A stretch of DNA of 64,000 bases from Desulfomicrobium apsheronum (GCF_900114115.1 NZ_FORX01000002.1:124001-188000), one strand, 5' to 3'; positions 45,184 to 53,851 are shown, counted from the stretch's first letter. Program-made: numbers and translations. The notes: generated by a model not told the origin, from the letters alone.

Positions 45184-46074
45184 ATGGATTTGCACCATCT
45201 GCGGACTTTTGTGGCCGTGGCTGAAGAGAATCATCTGACCCGCGCGGCCGAGCGCCTTTTTGTCAGTCAGCCGGCGGTCAGCAGCCACATCAAGGCGCTG
45301 GAGGGGGAGCTTGGCGTTGTTCTCTTTCATCGCACGCCCAAAGGCATGATCCTGTCCCGTGAAGGCGAGAAACTTCTGGGCCGCGTCCGGCGCATCCTCG
45401 ATGATGCCGAGTCGCTGCTCGGCGCGGCCAGGAACATGAGCGGCGATTTGAACGGCCAGATTACCCTCGGTATCAACACGGACTCGGTCTTCATTCGGCT
45501 GGTCGAGATTTCGGCGCTGATGCGTAGGGATTATCCGGGCATCACCATGTCCCTGGTCAATTCCAATTCTTGGGAGATCGTGCGCGATGTGCGTCGGGGT
45601 GTGCTGGATGCGGGATTCGCGTATGGCGAGATTTCGGAAGAGGGCCTGCAGGCGACGGTCTTGGCCCGGATTCCCTTTCGCGTCGTGGGTCCGGCCGCAT
45701 GGGCCGCGCGGCTGGAGAGCGCCGGATGGCCGGAGATTGCGGCCATGCCCTGGGTCTGGATGGCCCATAATTGTCCTTTTCTGGACATCCTGGACCGAAA
45801 ATTCTCCGAGCTCGGGCAGCACCCGCAGAAACGCATCGAGGCCGATCACGAGAGCATTCTGCGCGCCCTGGTCCTTGCCGGAGAAGGCGTGACCCTCATG
45901 CGCGAGGACGAGGCGCTTGACGGCCGGGAGCGCGGGCAGTTCGCCGTCTGGCCAGGAGAACGGCTGGGCCTGCCATTGTCCTTTGTGTGCCGGGAAGCCA
46001 GGAAGGTCGAGCCTGTTTTGGGGGCCGTGCGGGATGTGGTGGCGTCGGTTTGGGAATGCGCCAGTTGTCCCTAA
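45184..46074 (+). CDS. LysR-family transcriptional regulator
   Basis: Regulator of 296 residues. The N-terminal winged HTH reads MDLHHLRTFVAVAEENHLTR, AAERLFVSQPAVSSHIKALE and LFHRTPKGMILS. The effector-binding domain starts near residue 90 (GQITLGINTDSV). ATG 45184 follows TGGAGAA. It is divergent from the small membrane protein and MDR genes; LysR proteins often control divergent neighbours. The effector is unknown. Confidence 0.93.
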   Translation: MDLHHLRTFVAVAEENHLTRAAERLFVSQPAVSSHIKALEGELGVVLFHRTPKGMILSREGEKLLGRVRRILDDAESLLGAARNMSGDLNGQITLGINTDSVFIRLVEISALMRRDYPGITMSLVNSNSWEIVRDVRRGVLDAGFAYGEISEEGLQATVLARIPFRVVGPAAWAARLESAGWPEIAAMPWVWMAHNCPFLDILDRKFSELGQHPQKRIEADHESILRALVLAGEGVTLMREDEALDGRERGQFAVWPGERLGLPLSFVCREARKVEPVLGAVRDVVASVWECASCP

Positions 46075-46117
46075 GGCCTGTCCAAGGGGGAATCCCTAAC
46101 CCTCCGCCAAACACACG

Positions 46118-46160
46118 AACAAGGAAGCTGGCATAACTACCTGACTTCCTTGTTTTTTTT
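46118..46160 (+). terminator. Rho-independent terminator after lysR-type gene
   Basis: AACAAGGAAG (46118-46127) pairs with CTTCCTTGTT (46145-46154), followed by a run of eight T. This marks the end of the GC-rich core region before the mobile island. Confidence 0.9.
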
Positions 46161-46223
46161 CTTGTCTCCAAGAATCAAAATCTGAAGTCAAATCTGCCCT
46201 TCTAAGAGCCATTTTCCAAACTT

Positions 46224-46243
46224 GGTACACTTTCATGGTACAC
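46224..46243 (+). repeat. GGTACAC direct repeats upstream of integrase
   Basis: GGTACAC occurs at 46224-46230 and 46237-46243, a 13-bp period, just before the integrase ribosome binding site. Such repeats next to integrase genes can be recombinase arm sites or an operator. Confidence 0.4.
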
Positions 46244-46256
46244 AAGGAGTTGGGCG

Positions 46257-47802
46257 ATGGCTTATCGTACTTATCTGGTCCGAGTTCAGACGACCTTTCA
46301 TTTCCGCTACACGATTCCAAGATACACGCTTGGCAATGATGTCCCTTTGGTAATAAAGATGACGCTCAAGGAACATGACCGGAAAAGGGCAACAAGGCTT
46401 TCGATGTACTTGGTCGTCCAACTTGATAATTTTATTACTCTGAGCGGTGGGTATGATATGGATCAGCAAGAGCGAAAGAGGGTTTTGTTCAGGTATCTGG
46501 AAGAGCAAATCAATGAATGGAAGTTGCTTCATGCCGTAGGGCCTAGGTTGAGTCCTGCTCAAGTCGAAGAAAAGATTCAGCAAGCAAAAACAAGCTATAA
46601 CGAATGTTTAAATGACTTGCGAACGGCGAACTTGATTCCAAGTCTAGATAAAGTGCGAGATATATAACAAGTATGACGTACTAAGTGTTCCAGCTAAAGA
46701 TGATGCGTATGAGCTAAGAAAGTTAGAATCAGTGCTTTATAAATTTATTGAGAAAAATCTAAGTGGAAACTGGCGCAGTGCTGACAGACTTGTTGATAAT
46801 GAGCGTCCTGTTGAACGTATCGCTCCGCAAATAATTCAAGCTGTTTCAGTTGAAGATGAGCAGCCTTTAATATCAAGTTTGGTTAATAAGTTTTTAGAAG
46901 AGAAGTCTGCTCGGTTGGCTCCGAAGACACTCTTGGGATATAAAACAGATTTGGCAATATTTCAAAATAATATTGATGACGTTCCGATCAACAAGTTCAG
47001 AGTTACGGACTTGAATGATTTTAGGGATAAATTAAAGGTATTACCAAAACATAATAATAAAACAGGTGTTCCTATATCAGCAACAAGAGCTAATAATATT
47101 ATTGGTTCGCTATCTGCATTTATGGGATGGTGTAAAGATCTTGGGTATATTGAAACAAATATTGCGCTTAATAAAAAGATTCCAGTTCCAAAGAATGAAG
47201 GTGTTCGTGACAGGTTCTCAGATGAGCAGTTGCTGATGATATTCAGTCATGACAGGTTTAAAAATCCAGACAAGAAAAAGATGTATCACTACTGGGTTCC
47301 AATACTGGCATATTATCATGGAATGAGGCTGAATGAAATTTGTCTGTTGAGAAGGCAGGACATCTATCAGCATGGCGATGTCTGGGCCATATCAATAAAT
47401 GAAGACAGTCGGGATCTCAAGACGGAATCATCTAAGCGCAATATCCCGATTCATGACGATGTTATCCAGTTAGGGTTTCTGGACTATGCGAACTCCTGTA
47501 ATCATGAATTTATATTCAAGACTAATCGAAAAGGTGATAATTACGCAGATACAATAGGGAAATCATTCGGAAGATTCAAGACGTCGTTAGGATTTCCAAA
47601 AAACATTGTATTTCATTCATTTCGTCATGTGTTTGCAGATTTATGTAAACAGCAAAGGATAGAGCTTTCCCTGATAAAAGAGTTTATTGGACATAGTAAA
47701 TCAGATGTTTTTCTAGATACGTATGCTATGCGGTATTCTCCAGACGTGTTGAAGCGAGATTTGCTTGATAAAATTGAGTTTACTGTATCGTTGTGTTGGT
47801 AG
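46257..47802 (+). pseudogene. Tyrosine recombinase/integrase, split by a frameshift
   Basis: The first part (46257-46667, ATG after AAGGAG) starts MAYRTYLVRVQTTFHFRYTI, the N-terminal module of a large phage-type integrase. It stops at TAA 46665-46667 right after KVRDI. The second frame is open from 46648 and carries on YNKYDVLSVPAKDDAYELRK, then the core-binding domain (APKTLLGYKTDLAIF) and the catalytic domain: Arg in YHGMRLNEIC, HSFRH, GHSKSD and Tyr in DTYAMRY. Adding one TA to the ATATATA tract at about 46660-46666 would join KVRDI to YNKYDV. The gene is therefore either dead or slippage-variable. A GTG at 46732 could give a shorter catalytic fragment. Confidence 0.83.
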
Positions 47803-47817
47803 GTATTGTTTTATAAT
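47791..47817 (+). promoter_or_regulatory. Possible sigma-70 promoter of the PEP-CTERM gene
   Basis: TTGTGT (47791-47796) and a perfect TATAAT (47812-47817) are 15 bp apart, 20 bp before the GTG start. The short spacer makes it tentative. No sigma-54 element was found here. Confidence 0.4.
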
Positions 47818-47837
47818 ATAAAAATTATGGAGGTATT

Positions 47838-48560
47838 GTGAGGCAAATACTTTTTGTTATATGTGCTGTTTATTTTTCTATGCTGCCATTTTCCAAAAGT
47901 GCACATGCTTACATATATGAGCTTTCGTTTCTTGCGTCTGTGTATGGGTATGATTATACCCCTGTAGAGATGTATGACGGTACATATATTTCGTTTACAG
48001 ATATCGACCCATTTGTTTTCACGTTTAATGATAAGGTGGTTGAATCTGGGACTTATTCGTCTTCAATGAGTTATGGAGCATATTATAATTATAATATAAA
48101 TCATTACGGTTTTAAATCGTCAGTAACTGATTTTCTGTATATGCCAGAGGGGTTAGATGTTGGGGCTGTGTCTGATGGATATGCCGTGCTTAGGAATTAT
48201 TATCCTACATGGTATCCTAGCGGTAGGTCACAAATGGAATTTAATTATGGTATCAAAATTGATGATTGGGTGTATAGTGCTTTTATATTACTAGATTTTA
48301 GAGGGATATATAATAATTTAGATGATTTTTTATCTATTGCTCCAGGGTTTACGGCATATAATGGTTTTTTAGAACGTTCTGCATTTGTTGTTGATGGAGT
48401 ATTTTCCTCTGGATCGATTTTTCGTGGAGATATAAGATTGTTTGATTCTGTTAAAATTGAATCCGTTCCAGAGCCATCAACGTTATTGTTATTAGTTTTT
48501 AGTATTTTGGTGATTTTTTTTATTAAGAGTGCTCGTCGTAATAAATATTTAGCGTGTTGA
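47838..48560 (+). CDS. PEP-CTERM sorting-domain protein
   Basis: Exported protein of 240 residues and likely substrate of the exosortase at 17568-18401. Residues 1-24 are a signal peptide ending SAHA. The mature part is Tyr/Asp/Ser-rich with no recognised domain. The C-terminus is a textbook PEP-CTERM tail: VPEPS at residues 210-214, a hydrophobic helix (TLLLLVFSILVIFFI) and a basic end (KSARRNK). GTG 47838 has GGAGG 5 bp upstream. It lies in the AT-rich island between the broken integrase and a HEPN-like gene, so it was probably acquired by transfer. Confidence 0.92.
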   Translation: MRQILFVICAVYFSMLPFSKSAHAYIYELSFLASVYGYDYTPVEMYDGTYISFTDIDPFVFTFNDKVVESGTYSSSMSYGAYYNYNINHYGFKSSVTDFLYMPEGLDVGAVSDGYAVLRNYYPTWYPSGRSQMEFNYGIKIDDWVYSAFILLDFRGIYNNLDDFLSIAPGFTAYNGFLERSAFVVDGVFSSGSIFRGDIRLFDSVKIESVPEPSTLLLLVFSILVIFFIKSARRNKYLAC

Positions 48561-48668
48561 GATTTTTTACCAGTAGGTAGTGGCGTTATTAATTAGCGAT
48601 TAATTTTGTTGAATTTACTTTCGCTAGAATAGAGAAAAATAAACGAAAGCACATATACTGTGGGTGAT

Positions 48669-49292
48669 ATGACTGATAATCGTGATGATACGCGTCCTGA
48701 TCCAGGTATTTTTTTTACAAATAAAATGATATTTGCGATGCCTGAGTTTTCTATAGGCATAGACGAAAATGGGCAGACTAAGATAGGTCATGTTGCTATC
48801 CATACTGCAATAAATATGGTTCCGCATTGGCTTGATATATCTTTACGCCATTTGCTTAATACGGAACAGTCTCACGACGGGCTAATGCAATCAAAAAACG
48901 AAAAAAATAATACTAATATATCTAGATACCTGGAAGATGAATTCCGGAATGGAATGCAGACAATCATGTCATCAGCTATAGCGATTGACGCATATTATTC
49001 TGCAATAAAAGGACATGTAGAAATTTCCAATGATATAATAAAAAAATGGCGAGAAAATGGGACCGCTCGTTATAAGCAAATTGCACATGTGATTGCAATA
49101 GGATTTAATGCAGAGAATTTTCTTGTAAAAAATATAAGACGTGCTTTGAAAGATATATTTAGATATAGAGATTTGGCTGTCCATCCAGAATTTTCATCGG
49201 CTCCTCCAGCGCTTCATGTTGAGTTAAATAAGGTGTCAGACTGGAGATACGCAGCTTTTCGTTTTGCTAGTGCAAAAATTATAAATTGGTGA
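48669..49292 (+). CDS. Hypothetical protein with HEPN-like Rx4H motif
   Basis: I do not recognise a named family. The 207-residue protein is predicted mostly helical in its C-terminal two thirds. It ends with FNAENFLVKNIRRALKDIF and RYRDLAVHPEF, where Arg167 and His172 give the R-x4-H signature of HEPN domains, often RNases in toxin or defence systems. The upstream SAIAIDAYYSAIK segment also resembles HEPN helix 1. ATG 48669 or GTG 48660 may be the start; neither has a strong ribosome binding site. It has no adjacent antitoxin-like gene. AT-rich, in the mobile island. Confidence 0.6.
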   Translation: MTDNRDDTRPDPGIFFTNKMIFAMPEFSIGIDENGQTKIGHVAIHTAINMVPHWLDISLRHLLNTEQSHDGLMQSKNEKNNTNISRYLEDEFRNGMQTIMSSAIAIDAYYSAIKGHVEISNDIIKKWRENGTARYKQIAHVIAIGFNAENFLVKNIRRALKDIFRYRDLAVHPEFSSAPPALHVELNKVSDWRYAAFRFASAKIINW

Positions 49293-49609
49293 GCTTTAAG
49301 TATTATATGTCATATGTCAAATAGAAAAATATGTAATAACGCTGGGTTACAATCTTATTGTGAGAAACTAAGCACGGAATTGATTCCTATTACGCAGCTA
49401 TGGGAGCAGCATTATGGGCCTTTATTTCAGAAGTAAAGGTCCCGAAAATGGTATACTCGTATCTGGTACGGAATAGGTTCAAAAAATGCGTACCGATAAT
49501 CTGGCGAATTTCGATTTCGAGTACAGTTCTTCTAAACTACCAGAGATGTTGCGGGTGCATGGCGGGTATCAACTCTACCACGGCCACCACAAGCAAGGAG
49601 CACCGTCCC
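49293..49609 (+). other. Non-coding stretch before the serine recombinase
   Basis: About 317 bp with composition moving from AT-rich to GC-rich. Open frames here (from 49400 and 49486) lack similarity and run into the recombinase region; I treat them as chance. A recombinase res/att site could lie here, but no clear dyad was found. Confidence 0.35.
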
Positions 49610-50166
49610 GTGTCCCACGGACACATCGCTCACATCCGAGTCAGCAGCACAGACGAGTACACAGGCAGACAGCTTGGTCCGGAGTGCGGCCAGCAGTTCA
49701 CCAAGGTTTTCGAGGATAAGACCAGCGGCAAGGACACCAATCGTCCCGCCCTCAAGGAATGCCTGGAGCACCTGCGGGAAGGTGACGCGCTCTGGGTACA
49801 CTCCATCGACAGACTTGCCCGTAGCTTTCAGGATCTCCAGAATCTGATCGACTCCTTGCAGGTCAAGGGCGTGACCGTGAGGTTCTACAAGGAGGGACTG
49901 ACCTTCCAAAACCACGGCACACAAGATCCGTTCGCCAAGCTCCTCTTTCAGGTGCTGGGATCGTTTGCCGAGTTTGAACGAAACATCATCCGTGAACGAC
50001 AGCGGGAAGGGATCGAGCGAGCCAAGAAGGCCGGGAAATACAAGCACGGTAAGGGTGGCAGGAAGCAGACCACCGACCGGGCCAAGGTTCAGGTGTTGAG
50101 AGCGCAGAGCAGATCGGCTGTAGCCTGTCGAGCGTCCAGCGATGTCTTGAGGAGCAGCAGGATTGA
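49610..50166 (+). pseudogene. Serine recombinase (resolvase/invertase), C-terminal frameshift
   Basis: From GTG 49610 (AAGGAG about 10 bp upstream) the protein reads MSHGHIAHIRVSSTDEYTGR, with catalytic Ser12 in RVSS, then EDKTSGKDTNRPAL, HSIDRLARSFQDLQNL and LLFQVLGSFAEFERNIIRER, a complete catalytic domain. After DRAKVQVLRAQ the frame gives nonsense. In another frame EQIGCSLSSVQRCLEEQQD and a stop at 50166 complete the expected C-terminal helix-turn-helix. So a 1-2 base indel near 50100-50107 has removed the DNA-binding domain. The original frame runs on to 50287. Confidence 0.8.
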
Positions 50167-50233
50167 CTTCAAGCTGGACTCACGGGCTGATGGACAGCTC
50201 GTCATCCCTTGCCTTCCCCCCCTTCGTCGCAGC

Positions 50234-50758
50234 TTAGAGAGCGTCCGTGGAAGATGTCAGCGTCACTCGCGGGGCCAGGCCGTTTAAGGCGATGTTGTGA
50301 ATCATTTCGCTGACCGTGGTGCAGCAGTCCGCCAAGATGGAGATCTTGTATTTTTCCGCCTTCTTTGAAAGCGCAGTGTGCGTAACGCAGTTCTGGGTCA
50401 TCATCCCGCACAAGAGTATTTCCTCGATCTTTTCCTCATCAAGTATATTTTCAAGATTGGTCTCAAGAAAGCTGTCCGCGAATTTCTTGATGACGATTTT
50501 TGCGTCGTGCGCGACTTCAAGAATGCCGGGATGCAAGGCGACGCCATGCGTTCCCGCATTGAAGAAGGGCGCGGCTCCTGCTTTACCGCTTGCGACGTGC
50601 TGAACGAGGACGACCGGGATGTCGTTTGAGATTGCCTTTTTGATGGCATTCTGAACGTTGGTCAGCGTGGTTTTGGTGTTCCACAGGGGAAATTTCCCTT
50701 CGGGAAAGTAGTCGTTTTGCAGGTCGATGACGACGAGCGCGCGATTTGCATTTTTCAT
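50234..50758 (-). CDS. Isochorismatase-family cysteine hydrolase
   Basis: Hydrolase of 174 residues. The triad fits Asp in ALVVIDLQNDYF, Lys in IVIKKFADSF and Cys in LLCGMMTQNCVTHTA with a preceding cis-peptide region. Such enzymes hydrolyse amides, nicotinamide-type compounds or isochorismate; the precise substrate is not deducible. The start at 50758 has AAGGAGTC upstream. It is less GC-rich than the ligase next to it, and it lies at the right edge of the mobile island. Confidence 0.88.
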   Translation of the reverse strand: MKNANRALVVIDLQNDYFPEGKFPLWNTKTTLTNVQNAIKKAISNDIPVVLVQHVASGKAGAAPFFNAGTHGVALHPGILEVAHDAKIVIKKFADSFLETNLENILDEEKIEEILLCGMMTQNCVTHTALSKKAEKYKISILADCCTTVSEMIHNIALNGLAPRVTLTSSTDAL

Positions 50759-50797
50759 GTTTGACTCCTTGATGCGTATTAATTGTCGCTCTACCAA

Positions 50798-50837
50798 ACA
50801 CAAGCTTTCCCGCAACTGTGCGGGAAAGCTTGTGTTA
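50798..50837. repeat. Perfect 18-bp inverted repeat with 4-nt loop
   Basis: AACACAAGCTTTCCCGCA (50798-50815) and its exact complement (50820-50837) flank ACTG. It lies between the acyl-AMP/CoA ligase stop and the isochorismatase start. No T-run follows on either strand, so it is an atypical terminator or a structured element left by a mobile element. Confidence 0.8.
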
Positions 50838-50859
50838 TCCGCGTTTCGGGACCGCCGTA

Positions 50860-52485
50860 TTATTCCTCTCCGTCCTTCAGATACATTTCGCGCATGGCCA
50901 CCTTGTTGGTCTTGCCCACGCTGGTTCTGGCGATGGCTTCCACCAGCCTGGCCCGCAGAAGCACCGCCTCCTTGGGCAGCACGCCCTTGTCCACGAAGCT
51001 CTTGACGTGCTGGACGATTTCCTTCTCCTGCGGGGCCGTGCCCGGTTTTGGCGCCACCAGGGCCAACGGCGTCTCGCCCCAGCGCAGGTCGGGCTTGCCG
51101 ATGACCGCGGCTTCGGCCACGTCAGGGTGCTGCAGGATGATGTCTTCGAGCTCCAGCGAACTGATCCATTCCCCGCCAACCTTGATCACGTCTTTGGTGC
51201 GATCCGTGATGCGCAGGCTGCCCTCGGCGTTGCGGCAGGCCACGTCGCCCGTGTTCAGCCAGCCGTCGGTCCACAACTTTTTCGAATTGCTCTCGTCCTT
51301 GAGGTAGGACGCCGTGAGCCAGGGTGCCCGAACCTGCAGGGTACCGGGGGTTTTGTCGTCACTTGGCACTTCTGCCCCGTTGTCGTCCACCAGACGCAGC
51401 CGGACCATGGGCAGGGCCTTGCCCGTCCGTGTACGCAGCGCGATCTGGGTTTCGCGGTCGAGTTGCAGTTCCGCGTCCGAGAGATGGGCCAGGCTCAGGA
51501 TGGGGCAGGTCTCGGACATGCCGTAGCCGGTGAAGACATCGACTCCACGCTCCAGAGCCGCCGCGCAGATGGCCTTGGGCATGGCCGCGCCGCCGATGAC
51601 CACTTTCCAGCCCGACAGGTCGAACTTCGCGCATTTGGGGTCCGAGAGGAGCATGTGCAGGATGGTCGGCACGCAGTGGCTGAAGGTGACCTTCTCCGTG
51701 GCGATGAGCCGCGCCAGGACTTCGGGGACGTATCTGCCCGGATAGACCTGCTTCACCCCGAGCATGGTTGCCATGTAAGGGATGCCCCAGGCATGGACAT
51801 GAAACATGGGCGTTATGGGCATGTACACGTCTTCGCGGTGAAAGCGGCCCTGGGTGGCGTTGGATCCCAGCGCCGCGACTCCGGCCAGGGTGTGCAGGAC
51901 AAGCTGGCGGTGACTGAAGAACACGCCCTTGGGCAGGCCCGTGGTGCCCGTCGTGTAGAAGGTCGTGGCCCGGGTGTTCTCGTCGAAGTCCGGGAAATCT
52001 TCCAGGGGCTCGGACGCGGCCAGCAATGCCTCGTATTCGCCGGCCAGGGGCAGGGAGGTCGCTGGCGTCTCTTCCGTGTCCGAGAGCAGGATGAACTTTT
52101 CCACAGTGTCCAGGCGGCCCCGGATCTGCTCCAGCAGAGGCAGGAAGTCGGAATTGACGAGAATGACGTCATCCTCGGCGTGGCCGATGGTATAGACCAT
52201 CTGTTCGGGCGAGAGACGGATGTTGATGGTGTGCAGGACGGCGCCAATCATGGGAATGGCGAAGTAGCATTCCATGTAGCGATGGCTGTCGTAGTCCATG
52301 ACGGCCACGGTGTCGCCGGGTTTCACGCCCTGGGCCATGAGCATGGCGGCCAGGCGCGCCACGCGCTCCCGGAACCGCGCATAGGTGAAGCGCAGGGTTC
52401 CGGCATAGATGATCTCCTGATCGGGATTGTCCTGCAAGGGAGCCTGGAGGATGTTCTTGATGAGGAGTTGTTGTGTCTGGTTCAT
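50860..52485 (-). CDS. Acyl-CoA synthetase / fatty acyl-AMP ligase
   Basis: Adenylate-forming ligase of 541 residues that activates a fatty or other carboxylic acid. The AMP-binding motif is TTFYTTGTTGLPKGVFFSH; also FTGYGMSETCPI, GWLNTGDVA and the hinge DRTKDVIKVGGEWIS, and the C-terminal Lys in SVGKTNKVAM. It resembles medium/long-chain fatty acid-CoA ligases. The start at 52485 has AAGGATA upstream. Probably cytoplasmic, feeding beta-oxidation or lipid synthesis. Confidence 0.92.
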   Translation of the reverse strand: MNQTQQLLIKNILQAPLQDNPDQEIIYAGTLRFTYARFRERVARLAAMLMAQGVKPGDTVAVMDYDSHRYMECYFAIPMIGAVLHTINIRLSPEQMVYTIGHAEDDVILVNSDFLPLLEQIRGRLDTVEKFILLSDTEETPATSLPLAGEYEALLAASEPLEDFPDFDENTRATTFYTTGTTGLPKGVFFSHRQLVLHTLAGVAALGSNATQGRFHREDVYMPITPMFHVHAWGIPYMATMLGVKQVYPGRYVPEVLARLIATEKVTFSHCVPTILHMLLSDPKCAKFDLSGWKVVIGGAAMPKAICAAALERGVDVFTGYGMSETCPILSLAHLSDAELQLDRETQIALRTRTGKALPMVRLRLVDDNGAEVPSDDKTPGTLQVRAPWLTASYLKDESNSKKLWTDGWLNTGDVACRNAEGSLRITDRTKDVIKVGGEWISSLELEDIILQHPDVAEAAVIGKPDLRWGETPLALVAPKPGTAPQEKEIVQHVKSFVDKGVLPKEAVLLRARLVEAIARTSVGKTNKVAMREMYLKDGEE

Positions 52486-52529
52486 GGATATCCTTCTGAG
52501 CTGTGTTGTTATGAAGAGAGATGTGTCCG

Positions 52530-53747
52530 CTACATGCCCGCCATGGGCAGTGCGTGAAGGCTCTCCCCGAAGGGAACGGTTTCGGGGCCGAGGTGCAGGA
52601 CGATTCCGCGCAGAAATTTTCCGGGGCAGGACTGGGCCAGAAGGCGCAATCCTTTGAAGTCGGATGACGTGGGCGTGGCGGAAGCCTTGATTTCCACTCC
52701 GACAATGCGGCCGGCCGGGTCTTCCAGGATGAGGTCGACTTCCTGGCCCGTGTGGGACCTGAAATGGCTCAATGTCGCCCTGGTTTCAGACCATGTCGCG
52801 TGCTTGGCCATCTCACAAACGACATGGTTCTCCAGGAGGTGTCCGAAAGCCTGGCGGTCAAGGGTGAAACGATCGGAGTTCAGCCCGGCCAGGTGGGCGG
52901 CCAGGCCCGTGTCGGTGAATATGAGCTTGGACGCCTTGGTGACCCGCTTGCCGATGTTCACGGCCCATGCCGGCAATTCGCGGATGAGGAACGTGGCTTC
53001 CAGCAGGGCCATGTAGCGCTTGAGCGTGGTCTGGGGGATGGTCAGGCTGCGGGAGATGTCGGCATAGGACAGGAGCTGGCCGGTGCGCGAGGCCAGGAGC
53101 TGGAGCAGACGGGGCATGGCCGCGAGGTCCTGGATGTTCGAAAGGTCGCGTATGTCCCGTTCGACGATGGTGGTTACGTATGCGGAAAACCAGGCCTGCC
53201 TGCGTCTCTCGGTGCTCCGGGCCAAGGCTTCGGGATATCCGCCCGTGAGCACGGCGCTCATGACGTCGGTATCCGTCGGCGTGGGCCAGGCCAACTCCGG
53301 GGTGAACAGGGCGTCCACGAGATTGATGGTCGAACCCGAGATTTCAGCCCGGGACAGAGGCCACAGGTCGAATATCTCCATGCGTCCGGCCAGGGAGTCG
53401 GAGATGCGCAAACCGGCCATGATGTCGGAGGAGCCGGTCAGAATGAAGCGGCCGGGACTGCGATCCCGGTCAACATGCTCCTTGATGGCGGGCAGAAGGC
53501 CTGGAGCTTTCTGGATTTCGTCGATGACAACCGGCTTTGCGACGCCGGCGATAAAGCCCGACGGATCGCTCTGGGCCGCCGCGAGGGCAAGGGCATTGTC
53601 CAAGGTGACATACTCGGATGAAATGTGATCCGGCATGATGTCGCGAACGAGGGTTGTCTTGCCGGTCTGTCGTGCGCCCCGGATAAGGATCACCGGTGTG
53701 TCTGGCAATGCTTCCAGTATGTTGGCTGAGATATGGCGTGTGTACAT
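52530..53747 (-). CDS. AAA-family ATPase with DUF4143 (PD-(D/E)XK-like) C-terminus
   Basis: Protein of 405 residues. Walker A GARQTGKT lies at 24-31, Walker B region VVIDEIQKAP, sensor FILTGSSD. The C-terminal half is DUF4143: winged-helix-like SYADISRSLTIPQTTLKRYM and a nuclease-like core with HFRSHTGQEVDLILE and GVEIKAS, in which D and ExK residues are present. Such proteins are widespread with unknown role, possibly defence or mobile. The start at 53747 is chosen; the frame is open to 53783 but that overlaps the palindrome array. Expression is probably controlled by that array. Confidence 0.85.
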   Translation of the reverse strand: MYTRHISANILEALPDTPVILIRGARQTGKTTLVRDIMPDHISSEYVTLDNALALAAAQSDPSGFIAGVAKPVVIDEIQKAPGLLPAIKEHVDRDRSPGRFILTGSSDIMAGLRISDSLAGRMEIFDLWPLSRAEISGSTINLVDALFTPELAWPTPTDTDVMSAVLTGGYPEALARSTERRRQAWFSAYVTTIVERDIRDLSNIQDLAAMPRLLQLLASRTGQLLSYADISRSLTIPQTTLKRYMALLEATFLIRELPAWAVNIGKRVTKASKLIFTDTGLAAHLAGLNSDRFTLDRQAFGHLLENHVVCEMAKHATWSETRATLSHFRSHTGQEVDLILEDPAGRIVGVEIKASATPTSSDFKGLRLLAQSCPGKFLRGIVLHLGPETVPFGESLHALPMAGM

Positions 53748-53770
53748 GGAGGTTTGAATACCGGTTACGT

Positions 53771-53851
53771 GGTTGAAAATCAACCGTTAGGTGGTTGAAA
53801 ATCATCCACGAAATGGTTGATTTTCAACCACTCCGTGGACGATTTTCGTGC
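53771..53851. promoter_or_regulatory. Four 15-bp palindromes at exact 22-bp period (candidate operator array)
   Basis: GGTTGAAAATCAACC (53771-53785), GGTTGAAAATCATCC (53793-53807) and GGTTGATTTTCAACC (53815-53829) are near-perfect palindromes; a degenerate fourth, GGACGATTTTCGTGC, lies at 53837-53851. The period is 22 bp, about two helical turns. They sit just before the DUF4143 ATPase start, between divergent genes. Confidence 0.8.

Larger units (their letters stand above)
46200..50230. mobile_element. AT-rich decaying mobile island with two recombinases
   Basis: From about 46.2 kb base composition becomes AT-rich and stays so to about 49.55 kb. The block holds a frameshifted tyrosine integrase, a PEP-CTERM gene, a HEPN-like gene and, with more GC, a frameshifted serine recombinase. 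Flanking genes on both sides are GC-rich core genes. I could not define att repeats; the boundaries are approximate and set by composition. Confidence 0.55.

Noticed and set aside
46075-46256. tRNA attachment site for the integrase
   Set aside because: No tRNA gene or tRNA 3' end is recognisable here; the region holds a terminator and short GGTACAC repeats.
46257-46667. A separate 136-residue gene
   Set aside because: Its content is the N-terminal module of the integrase and the sequence continues in another frame; annotated as part of the split integrase.
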